From NCBI GenBank assembly GCA_039816045.1, contig JBCBYB010000018.1, positions 25,037-89,036 on the forward strand: DNA of 64,000 nucleotides, given 5' to 3'. A model generated the notes under the pieces. The model saw nothing but the letters and a program-made list of their open reading frames with translations, was not told the DNA's origin and did no database searches. The first letter of the stretch is position 1, and the number at the start of each line of letters is the position of its first letter. The position numbers and the translations under genes were made by a program. Positions 51,187-58,653 of this stretch are shown in pieces. The DNA comes from Thermohalobaculum sp039816045. Its GTDB lineage: Bacteria; Pseudomonadota; Alphaproteobacteria; Rhodobacterales; Rhodobacteraceae.

Positions 51187-52110
51187 GTGGCAAACATAAT
51201 GACCCGTGAGCCAGAACCTCTTTGGAAAGAGTTGGTATTAATAACATTTTCTGCGCCAGCGGCTCTAAGTGTGGTTGCCGCACTGGATAAAAGACTAGAT
51301 TTTCGTCCATTTTTTGAACGCATTATACTGTCTTTGAATAAGTTTTCCAGTGTAATATGGTCTGAGGTATCAATTTTTATCAATTTTGATATCTCCGCGT
51401 TCTCTAACGAATTAACATTTATTGCGCTATCATTGATTCCATTTTTTATCAGTTTGTATATTGGTCGCGGAAGGCGACCATTTTTCTATTACTACGATGT
51501 TGCTGAGGAATCTGAGCGATTGAAGAAAGTGGAACTAGATGAGGTAAAATCCGATTATCCAAAGTACGCCGCTTCATACTTCAAGAAGGCATCTTATTAC
51601 CAAAAGAACGACATTGGATTTCCAGTTTTTGTTTCCGAACGGCTATACATGAATATTTTTTTGAAAGTCTTGATTTCTTCGATTGCATCACTAATTATAT
51701 TCCTTGTATTTGGAATAATTTATTCAGTAGCTTTTGTGATTTCGTCATCTGCCATCGTCTTTGGTTTGGCATTCTTGATTTTTAATGTTATCAATATTAA
51801 AGCGAATCCGAATGGCGGTGGAATTATAGAAGTGATGGGTTTTTTTATGTCTATTTGGGTGCTAGCGGCAATATGGCTCGCCGTTTATTGGTCATACAAA
51901 ATACAATTTATAGATAAAGACTTTACGTATATGATACTAGCAACTGCGGTAGGCACTTTTGCTATAATTGTATTTGTTGTGGTGGTTAGTTATAGAATTT
52001 TCACTTACCTGCACATATGCTTATGGGCACTTGGTATCTATACTATTGACAGAGTTACTACGTATATTCTTCCTTCTTTTGATATGTGGTTGCGCTCACA
52101 TGGAATATGA
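51187..52110 (+). CDS. AT-rich multi-pass membrane protein (phage cargo)
   Basis: About 303-307 residues (GTG 51187 or ATG 51199). Hydrophobic segments are visible near residues 17-32, 72-92, 155-180, 183-203, 220-240 and 250-290. A charged soluble loop (EESERLKKVELDEVKSDYPK) lies between the second and third. The gene is far richer in A and T than its neighbours, a sign of recent transfer. No family recognised. Membrane cargo in prophages often blocks superinfection or aborts infection. Confidence 0.65.
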   Translation: MANIMTREPEPLWKELVLITFSAPAALSVVAALDKRLDFRPFFERIILSLNKFSSVIWSEVSIFINFDISAFSNELTFIALSLIPFFISLYIGRGRRPFFYYYDVAEESERLKKVELDEVKSDYPKYAASYFKKASYYQKNDIGFPVFVSERLYMNIFLKVLISSIASLIIFLVFGIIYSVAFVISSSAIVFGLAFLIFNVINIKANPNGGGIIEVMGFFMSIWVLAAIWLAVYWSYKIQFIDKDFTYMILATAVGTFAIIVFVVVVSYRIFTYLHICLWALGIYTIDRVTTYILPSFDMWLRSHGI

Positions 52111-52271
52111 TTACTCAGAGCCTTCTAGCCTGATTCGTTCTGTAAGATATTGGGCATATCTCTAACTGGCCTCCACTGAGAACACTGATGATGTTATCGC
52201 TTGTTTGCGGAGGATTTGACCGAATTCTGATGAAAGGGGAGGCCCGCCCGGATCACTAGCGTGAAACAACT

Positions 52272-53536
52272 GGACACCTCTAAAAACCTCGCACTTTTTG
52301 CGGCTTGCTGATTCACTGATCCGGTTGGCATAGGAGGCGCGGATGTCTGGACAGCCTGGGCTCTTCGATCTGGATGAGCGGTACCGGGCGCTCTCGAAGA
52401 GCGGCGATCCGCTCGAGCGGCTTTCCACGGTGGTGGACTTCGAGATTTTCCGCCCCGAGCTCGAGACGGCGCTTGCACGGTCGGACCGCGCCCAGGGCGG
52501 CCGCCCGCCGATGGACGCGGTAATGATGTTCAAGGTGCTTGTCATCCAGGCACTCTACGGGCTCGCCGACGAGCGCACCGAATTCCAGATCCGTGACCGG
52601 CTGTCATTCATGCGTTTTCTCGGTCTCGATCTGCACGGGCGCGTGCCGGATGCGCGCACGATCTGGCTCTTCCGCGAGCATCTCACGAAGGCCGGGGCCG
52701 TGGAGCGGCTCTTCGCGCGGTTCGACGCGCACCTCAAGGAGGTGGGCTATCTCGCCATGGGTGGGCAGATGATTGACGCATCCATCGTCGAGGCGCCGCG
52801 CCAGCGCAACACCGACGGTGAGAAGGAAGACCTGAAGGCCGGCCGCGTCCCCGAGGCGTGGGCTGCGAAGCCCGCGAAACTCCGCCAGAAGGATCGGGAC
52901 GGGCGCTGGACGCTGAAGCGGGGGCGGAAGAAGATACGCCCCGATGGCTCCCAGGCCATGCAGATCGCCGTACCGGTCTACGGCTACAAGAGCCATGTCG
53001 GCGCCGACCGCCGCCACCGGCTCATCCGCACCTGGTCAGTGACCGACGCGGCTTCGCACGACGGACGCGCCCTGCCGGGGCTGCTCGACACGTCGAACAC
53101 GGGCTCCGGCGTCTGGGCCGACACCGCGTATCGAAGCCGGAAGAACGAGAAGCGGATCGCGGCCGCCGGCCTTGTCTCGAAGGTCCATTTCCGCCGCGCG
53201 CCTGGCAAGCCGCTGCCCGCGAACCGCCAGAAGGCAAACGCCGCGCGCTCAAGGGTGCGCTCAGCCATCGAGCACGTCTTCGCTGACCAAAAGCACCGCA
53301 TGGGCCTCTTCGTCAGGACCATCGGCATCGCCCGGGCGCGAACGAAAATCGGTTTCGCCAACCTCGCCTACAACCTCCGCAGATACCTCTATCTCGAAAC
53401 CGCGACGAAGGCCGCATAACCCCGGAACGCAAGACCCTGGAGGCGCCGAAGCCCGCAGGACCGGGCCCGCCGTCAACGCGCGACCGACCATGCCCACACC
53501 CAAGACCGCCGGAGCAGCCAGAAAATAGAAGTGTCC
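52272..53536 (+). mobile_element. IS5-family insertion sequence, intact
   Basis: 1265 bp. Ends GGACACCTCTA at left and TAGAAGTGTCC at right are imperfect inverted repeats, and AACT is duplicated directly outside (52268-52271 and 53537-53540). One complete transposase gene lies inside. The clean 4-bp duplication marks a recent insertion. Confidence 0.85.
52343..53419 (+). CDS. IS5-family transposase
   Basis: 358 residues. N-terminal IS5-type domain (PGLFDLDERYRALSKSGDPL), then the DDE core: first D in GGQMIDASIVEAP, second D in GVWADTAYRSRKNE, glutamate in RSAIEHVFADQK. An AGGAGGC signal precedes the ATG. Full length, so transposition may be active. Confidence 0.93.
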   Translation: MSGQPGLFDLDERYRALSKSGDPLERLSTVVDFEIFRPELETALARSDRAQGGRPPMDAVMMFKVLVIQALYGLADERTEFQIRDRLSFMRFLGLDLHGRVPDARTIWLFREHLTKAGAVERLFARFDAHLKEVGYLAMGGQMIDASIVEAPRQRNTDGEKEDLKAGRVPEAWAAKPAKLRQKDRDGRWTLKRGRKKIRPDGSQAMQIAVPVYGYKSHVGADRRHRLIRTWSVTDAASHDGRALPGLLDTSNTGSGVWADTAYRSRKNEKRIAAAGLVSKVHFRRAPGKPLPANRQKANAARSRVRSAIEHVFADQKHRMGLFVRTIGIARARTKIGFANLAYNLRRYLYLETATKAA

Positions 53537-53561
53537 AACTGCCATTCGCTGAATGACGACG

Positions 53562-53640
53562 CTGCCCGCACAGATGCAGATGGTCTTTTGTGTTGAGGGC
53601 CAGGCGACGCTACCTCGCGATTTGGCGCGCCCTCCCTGTT
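53562..53640 (+). repeat. Degenerate dispersed repeat, copy 3
   Basis: CCGCACAGATGCAGATGGTC leads into TTTTGTGTTGAGGGCCAGGC and ACCTCGCGA. Only the central 70 bp remain recognisable. It separates the IS from the VPLPA-CTERM gene. Confidence 0.65.
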
Positions 53641-53725
53641 TGGGCAGTAGTGGAAGCGCCACATACCCAACCCGGCAAACTCATCGACCTCTGCGACAAG
53701 CCTTAGGCTACCAGAATGACGTCAA

Positions 53726-54349
53726 TCACGCCTTCGCAACTCGATTGTCGGGCCGTGACTTTAGAGCAACAGTGGCCAGGAGGCTCATCAAAAGTAGGAA
53801 AAATGAAGCGGGTAACGGCACGGCGCCAACAGGAGCAGCGAGACGATCAAGAATAATGAACGAAACATTTTCTCGCCCCACGTCGCGCGCTCCAGCTAGA
53901 ATTGTCGTTCCACTGGTCAAGCTATATAGATCCCCTATAAAGAAGGTGTCATCTGTTGCAGTTGACGGTATAACAAAACCAGTGTTCTGGGTATTTATGC
54001 TTTGCGTGACGTCGCCATTTAAAACAGAAAGGCGCAGTAGCGCATTGATTTGGTTAGTTATGCTTGCGATCTGCGAATTCGGTGCAATCCCCAACTCTTC
54101 CCTTGTTAATGCAGTAAATTCATAGGGTCCATCGCCATAAACATCGTTGAAGCTTACTGATTCTAGGCCCGCATCGGAGAAGGTCACATTAAATAGGGCT
54201 GACTCTAAGAGAGTGTTGAATTGAAAATTCTGTATTCCTATGATATTACCAAAAGAATCTTCAATAATGTTATTGAATGTAGCAGTCTGCCCCTCTCTTG
54301 GAATCAGAGAGACAACAAGGACTAATATTAACAGGATTTTTATCCGCAT
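53726..54349 (-). CDS. Secreted protein with VPLPA-CTERM sorting signal
   Basis: 207 residues from the ATG at 54349 (GGAG upstream). N-terminal signal peptide (about 1-25, IKILLILVLVVSLIP). The C-terminus has VPLPA at 177-181, a hydrophobic stretch ASFFLLLMSLLATVAL and a basic end. This is the exosortase-type sorting signal common in Rhodobacteraceae. The mature middle has a beta-rich, Asn/Thr-rich sequence. Such a host-surface signal on a prophage gene is unusual. Confidence 0.75.
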   Translation of the reverse strand: MRIKILLILVLVVSLIPREGQTATFNNIIEDSFGNIIGIQNFQFNTLLESALFNVTFSDAGLESVSFNDVYGDGPYEFTALTREELGIAPNSQIASITNQINALLRLSVLNGDVTQSINTQNTGFVIPSTATDDTFFIGDLYSLTSGTTILAGARDVGRENVSFIILDRLAAPVGAVPLPASFFLLLMSLLATVALKSRPDNRVAKA

Positions 54350-54998
54350 CACGGGCTCCATTCTTGGATCAGTAAGATTACAAGTGTCTAAAATAGACCT
54401 TTGAGATCAATGTTGGCATTTTTGCGGCGCGATATGCGTTCTGGCACCATCCGGACTCGGTCATACCGGAAGATAACTCCGCTTTATCGCAGCTCACGCT
54501 GCACTGAAGACAATGCAGAATTTCTCGCCGCCTCGCTGAAAATCTGACAGAATTCCTTGAAATGTGGAAGGCCGGCGAACCGAGCGCCTGCGGCGAGGCT
54601 ATACCGGTGATAGTCGCCATTTACCGAAGTTCCGTTTCGTCCGCACAGTCGCAGGGCGGTCCTTTGTGTTGAGGGTCAGTCGTTGGCATCTAAAGGATTT
54701 GATGCCAGCGGGTCTTGCCGGTCGTGTCGTGGTGTATGATCCGACTCGGCGCCCAAACGTCAGGATGCTCCCGCAGATACGCATTCAAGTCGCCCTTGTG
54801 CGCACGAACACGCACCACGTCATGCGGCACCAATGTCGGCACAAGAAACCTCACCCGGCGTCCGCGCCAACCAGCGTGTGCTTTCCGGGTGAATTAGCAA
54901 GCGGTGCGGTGCCCTGAATGCCGTTCAGCATCAAGGATCTCGATTTCTCCGCCGTCATTTAGTAAACATTGTCAAACAGAGGCAGTGTCGGAAAGAGC
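54350..54998. other. Mostly non-coding stretch with repeat copy 4 and a short gene remnant
   Basis: No complete gene seen. The leftward strand at about 54690-54845 has a 50-codon frame (starting VPTLVPHDVVRVRAHKGDLN, ending in HHDTTGKTRW and a stop) that looks like the tail of a lost protein. The rest has no recognisable coding sequence. The promoter of the downstream operon should lie near its right end. Confidence 0.5.
54637..54692 (+). repeat. Degenerate dispersed repeat, copy 4
   Basis: TTCGTCCGCACAGTCGCAGG, then GCGGTCCTTTGTGTTGAGGG. It matches the upstream half of copy 2 and ends abruptly after about 55 bp, at the boundary of the last cargo module. Confidence 0.65.
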
Positions 54999-56159
54999 AT
55001 GTCCGAAGGGAATGACGCTAACGGTCTTCTGGACCGCAGGCAGGAGCAGATCAAGCTCTCCAGTCTAAGGCTCGACAAGGAGAATCCGCGTTTCGGCGGA
55101 TTGTCGGGTGGCCTCGGCAACGAGTCGGATGTGGTCGATCATATCGTCCAGAAGTTTGGTGTCGACGACGTCATCAGTTCCCTTGCCATCAATGGTTATT
55201 TTGCCGCCGAGCCGCTTGTCGGGCGTCGCGACGAGCCTGACGGACCTGTGATTGTCGTAGAAGGCAACCGCCGCCTCGCGGCATGCCTGATAATTACGGG
55301 CGATCAACGCGCATCGCGACAGGATGCACGCCACCGGCAGTACAACACGCTGTGGGCAAAGCATGGCCGACCGAGCATTGATCCACTTCCATGCATCGTC
55401 TTCAGCGGTGAGAACCGGAAGAAGGCTCTTCTGTCATACCTAGGCGTACGCCATATAGCCTCGGCGCAACCATGGGACTCGTACGCAAAGGCAGCATGGG
55501 TGGCTAGAGTCGTGGAAGGCAACGATCTACCATTGACCGATGTGGCCGAGATGATTGGGGACCGTCACCAGACAATCCAGCGGTTGTTAGAAGGTTATTA
55601 CTTCATTCAGCAGCTCATCGAAGACCGTGCGTTCATTCCTGAGAACAGCAACCGCCGCGGTCGTGGAAGTGTAACGGAGTACCCCTTCTCGTGGGTGTAT
55701 ACGTTTCTCGGCTACTCCTCCGCGCGCGAGTTTCTCGCACTTGGCGAACGCGATCCACAACCGCGACCGATTGCAGCCGAGCGAGTTGATGATGCAGGCA
55801 TGGTCGTCAAGTCCATGTTTGGGGATGCCGCAAAAGGTCGAAGCGCTGCGATCGACGACTCCCGAGAGCTTGGTGATCTCGCAAATGCGTTGAAAGATGA
55901 AGAGAAGGTGAGGCTCCTTAGTTCTGGCAAGCGCCTTTCGGAGATCGAGCAACTTACCAAACCAATAGGCGAGAGACTTCGCGATGGCCTCGCACAGGTA
56001 AAGGACTTGCAGGGCGGTCTTGTTAGGTCGCTAAGTGAAGCAGAGGTCAGCCCTCAGCTTGCCGAGTTACTCATAATGCCGGCACAGTCAAATGTTCGTA
56101 TGGCTCGGGACATACTAAACCGACTTCGGGTCTATTCCGGGGAAGGTGACGATGACTGA
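54999..56159 (+). CDS. ParB/Srx-like protein, first gene of the cargo operon
   Basis: 386 residues from the ATG at 54999 (GGAAAGA upstream; a TTG at 54969 is less likely). N-terminal ParB/Srx fold: LSSLRLDKENPRF (about 15-28) and VVEGNRRLAACLI, with E88-G-N-R91-R92 in place of the partition-ParB GERR box. A KorB-like helix-turn-helix follows at 179-199 (LTDVAEMIGDRHQTIQRLL). The C-terminus (about 280-386) is helical with no known domain. It is not a plasmid partition protein: no ParA is nearby. The end overlaps the next gene by 8 bp. Confidence 0.75.
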   Translation: MSEGNDANGLLDRRQEQIKLSSLRLDKENPRFGGLSGGLGNESDVVDHIVQKFGVDDVISSLAINGYFAAEPLVGRRDEPDGPVIVVEGNRRLAACLIITGDQRASRQDARHRQYNTLWAKHGRPSIDPLPCIVFSGENRKKALLSYLGVRHIASAQPWDSYAKAAWVARVVEGNDLPLTDVAEMIGDRHQTIQRLLEGYYFIQQLIEDRAFIPENSNRRGRGSVTEYPFSWVYTFLGYSSAREFLALGERDPQPRPIAAERVDDAGMVVKSMFGDAAKGRSAAIDDSRELGDLANALKDEEKVRLLSSGKRLSEIEQLTKPIGERLRDGLAQVKDLQGGLVRSLSEAEVSPQLAELLIMPAQSNVRMARDILNRLRVYSGEGDDD

Positions 56160-57105
56160 AGAGGCTGCGCAGCGAAGGCGGCACAAGGAGGCGAGGCGCG
56201 CGAAAGACGCCGATCAGTGCGAAGCAGAAGCGATCGAGAAGGGGTCTGTTGTCGTTGATCGTGGCGTCTATGATGACCGTGTTGCGGGAGCCATGGATGA
56301 GCACGGTCCAGAGGATGTAGAGGCGAGGGCGCACTGGCAGGCGGCAGATCTCGCCGTCGACGACGCTGTGGGTCAGACGCATGAGGAGCTGGACCGACGT
56401 GGCGCGCTGCTTGGCGAAGCCTATCCTTTCGTCCTTGACGATGGGCTCCTGACCTATCGGGAGCAGCGAAGTGGATTCTACGAGTTCTGTCTCGCAGCGA
56501 CACTCGCGCGAAACATCACTGAGGGCCCCAATGTCCGGCTGCCTCGGGCCTTCGAACGGCTCTCCGCGATATTGGTTGCGAGCGGGTTCGGAGCGGACGC
56601 GGAACACCTGCACCTCGGATCGCCCCGCGATCGAGACATCGGCTCCGCTTTCAATGCTGCAATGCAAGAGGCGCATAGGCGAACGTCGGAATGGTTCTGG
56701 GGTCCGGAAGCCGGTTTGCCAGACGACCCCTCTCATACCGGTGACGAGGGTGTCGACTTTGTCGTGTGGAAACGCCCACCAGACCATAGAATGGGGAGCC
56801 TCTTCGTTCTCGGACAGTGCGCCTGTGGCGATGATTGGAGCACGAAGTTTGGCGACATTAACCTCGCTCGTTATGAGCGATGGTTCAATCCGCTCTGCTT
56901 TGCCCGACCGCCCGTTCGCGCATTTGCCACCCCATACCATCTAGGTGATGGCTGGCTCGTTGAGGCGCTTCCTCAGGCCGGGCTAATCTTCGACCGCATT
57001 CGCCTTACGCTTCTTGCAGAAAGGATCGCTGATGGCGACGCCTATGCGGGATGGCGCGAACGCATTGACGAACTGGCTGGCCTAATTCTCGCGAGGGCCG
57101 CGTAG
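56152..57105 (+). CDS. Unknown protein with nuclease-like motif, second gene of the cargo operon
   Basis: 317 residues from the ATG at 56152, inside the previous gene, with GGGGAAGGTGA upstream. No known family assigned. Residues 198-232 read GDEGVDFVVWKRP, then LFVLGQCACGDDWSTK: an acidic residue (D202) on one strand, Q222 on the next, and K232. That arrangement resembles variants of the PD-(D/E)XK restriction fold where Gln replaces Glu. The first 120 residues are charged and helical. As the partner of a cytosine methyltransferase it could be the cutting or sensing subunit. This is an inference. Confidence 0.6.
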   Translation: MTEEAAQRRRHKEARRAKDADQCEAEAIEKGSVVVDRGVYDDRVAGAMDEHGPEDVEARAHWQAADLAVDDAVGQTHEELDRRGALLGEAYPFVLDDGLLTYREQRSGFYEFCLAATLARNITEGPNVRLPRAFERLSAILVASGFGADAEHLHLGSPRDRDIGSAFNAAMQEAHRRTSEWFWGPEAGLPDDPSHTGDEGVDFVVWKRPPDHRMGSLFVLGQCACGDDWSTKFGDINLARYERWFNPLCFARPPVRAFATPYHLGDGWLVEALPQAGLIFDRIRLTLLAERIADGDAYAGWRERIDELAGLILARAA

Positions 57106-58046
57106 TGCCAACGGCTGTGTCTCTATTTAGCGGTTGTGGCGGAAGCGATATCGGCTTGCATGAAGCAGGCTATGACGTGTTGCTTGCAAACGATATCACT
57201 GCATACGCGCGAGACTTCTACAGAGAAAATCTACCGGAGACGGATTTTCGACTTGGTGACGTCAGCGATCTGAGCTCGTTTCCGGCGGCGGACTTGCTTG
57301 CCGGTTGCTATCCATGTCAGGGATTTAGCGAAGGTGGCGTGCGAGACGCCGCTCGGCCGGTGAACTACCTCTATCGAGAATTTGATCGTATTCTGCGCGC
57401 GATCCGCCCTAAGGCGTTCATTGTCGAAAACGTAAGCGGCATGACGCGATCGAACAATCAGCATCTTCTACGCAACCAACTCGTCCGCTTCAGACTTGCA
57501 GGCTACCGCGTGCAGTACCGGGTCCTTGATGCATCCGCGTTCGGTGTAGCTCAGACGCGCCGGCGCCTCTTCTTTGTGGGTATTCGGTCAGATATCGAGT
57601 GGACTTACCGTTTTCCCGAGGCGTGGTGCGGTTCCGAGCGCCTGCCTATAAGAAGTACAATCCGCGAGGCTTTGACAGGCCTACCTGACTGGCCGGACAC
57701 TGAGACGTACGATCGTCAGCCATTCCACTGGTATTATCTCTCACGTAATCGAAGACGCGACTGGGATGAGGCATCTGCCACCGTCGTCGCTCACAGCCGC
57801 AGTGTCTCACTTCACCCCGCGAGCCCGCCACTGATCCGAAGAGGCCCTGATCGATGGGCCTTTGCCTCGGACGCGCCCGCGCGAAGGTTCTCTTACCATG
57901 AGTGTGGGCGGCTTCAGGGCTTTCCTAGCGACATTGTCTTCCCCGAGACGGCGGGCGTGAAGATGCGCTATCGAGTTATTGGAAACGCTGTACCGCCGCC
58001 TGTGTTCGCTGCTGTGGCAAGTTCGCTACGGGTGGCGGTCGCCTGA
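57105..58046 (+). CDS. DNA cytosine-5 methyltransferase, third gene of the cargo operon
   Basis: 313 residues from a GTG overlapping the previous stop by 1 bp. All core motifs are in order: I SLFSGCGGSDIGLHEAGYD, IV LAGCYPCQGFSEGG with catalytic C71, VI IVENVSGM, VIII AQTRRRLFFVGI, IX YHECGRLQGFP and X YRVIGNAVPPPVF. The target-recognition region (about 200-245) is short. Length and completeness indicate an active enzyme. In this operon it most likely marks self DNA. Confidence 0.93.
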   Translation: MPTAVSLFSGCGGSDIGLHEAGYDVLLANDITAYARDFYRENLPETDFRLGDVSDLSSFPAADLLAGCYPCQGFSEGGVRDAARPVNYLYREFDRILRAIRPKAFIVENVSGMTRSNNQHLLRNQLVRFRLAGYRVQYRVLDASAFGVAQTRRRLFFVGIRSDIEWTYRFPEAWCGSERLPIRSTIREALTGLPDWPDTETYDRQPFHWYYLSRNRRRDWDEASATVVAHSRSVSLHPASPPLIRRGPDRWAFASDAPARRFSYHECGRLQGFPSDIVFPETAGVKMRYRVIGNAVPPPVFAAVASSLRVAVA

Positions 58047-58172
58047 TGCGTTGGGTACCAAGCAACGAATCTATCGCCTTCGCTCCCACATCTCTCTGAG
58101 CGCCTCAAGCGCCGCGTCGCGCGTCAGGGACTGCCCGTGCAAATCGACCCCGTCTCTAGTTAGGGTCTACGT

Positions 58173-58364
58173 CTACTTGTCGGTGCGACCTTCCAAGTTG
58201 TGCACCCATCCCACGGGCATCACATCGCATAGCACCTTGCGGACCCACTCACGATCTTCTCTGTGGTGGACCGACGGATTTCCGGTGTAGCAGTGTGTCC
58301 AGCGAGCTATCGCGTGGATCAAAGCCGGAACATCCTTCGGGACTATTTCGGGAGTTTTAGGCAT
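58173..58364 (-). CDS. Small hypothetical protein next to attR
   Basis: 63 residues from the ATG at 58364. AGGAGA is upstream, with a long spacing. Sequence looks natural (VPALIHAIARWTHCYTGNPS, VRKVLCDVMPVGWVH) but matches no family I know. Below it (about 58070-58165) a second short leftward frame with RDGVDLHGQSLTRDAALEAL is open for about 30 codons, perhaps a broken continuation. Confidence 0.4.
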   Translation of the reverse strand: MPKTPEIVPKDVPALIHAIARWTHCYTGNPSVHHREDREWVRKVLCDVMPVGWVHNLEGRTDK

Positions 58365-58455
58365 TTTGGGGCGTCTCCTGTCGGTTCTGGTCATGAATTG
58401 TTCCCCGGCCGGACGATCAGAATGCCTTGTAGGGTTTTGATTTATAAGAAGGTTT

Positions 58456-58530
58456 TGGAGCGGGCGATCGGGATCGAACCGACGACATTCAGCTTGGGAA
58501 GCTGACGTTCTACCACTGAACTACGCCCGC
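58456..58530 (-). tRNA. tRNA-Gly (anticodon CCC), phage attachment target
   Basis: 75 nt with encoded CCA on the leftward strand. Acceptor GCGGGCG pairs with CGCCCGC, the anticodon loop is TTCCCAA, and the T loop is TTCGATC. Its 3' third comes from the phage and differs from the displaced host copy at one T-stem base (58467 versus 17799), giving G-U in place of G-C. Confidence 0.95.
58468..58505 (-). repeat. attR core inside tRNA-Gly
   Basis: 38 bp identical to 17800-17837, covering the T arm and the 3' side of the anticodon arm. Integration regenerated a complete tRNA here. Confidence 0.92.
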
Positions 58531-58653
58531 ACTCGCTTCCGGCTACTGGATGATGGCGGATCGGTCAAGGCAGCGGATGCGGGTTCTAAGGCGACCGTGC
58601 AAAGATGAACGCTGTCTCTATGCGCGGCGACTGGCCCGCACTAGAAGGCAATC

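Larger units (their letters stand above)
17800..58505. mobile_element. Complete siphovirus-type prophage with 8-kb cargo, integrated in tRNA-Gly(CCC)
   Basis: 40.7 kb bounded by the 38-bp att repeat. The order is integrase, excisionase, leftward early genes, repressor, Cro-like gene, replication region, terminase, HK97-type head, long non-contractile tail, fibre and lysis genes, then a cargo block before attR. Every structural module expected for a tailed phage of this type is present and I see no frameshift in them except the programmed one in the tail chaperones, so it may be inducible. An IS5-family element sits in the cargo. Confidence 0.93.

Noticed and set aside
54999..56159. Plasmid partition ParB
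   Set aside because: No ParA gene, no parS-like palindromes and a changed arginine box; the operon context is DNA modification.
58047..58455. Vsr mismatch endonuclease paired with the methyltransferase
   Set aside because: The 63-residue leftward protein has no Vsr motifs and is far too short.
17800..58505. Gene transfer agent rather than a phage
   Set aside because: Tail proteins resemble GTA proteins, but integrase, excisionase, att repeats, repressor, Cro-like gene and replication genes are all present, so this is a prophage.
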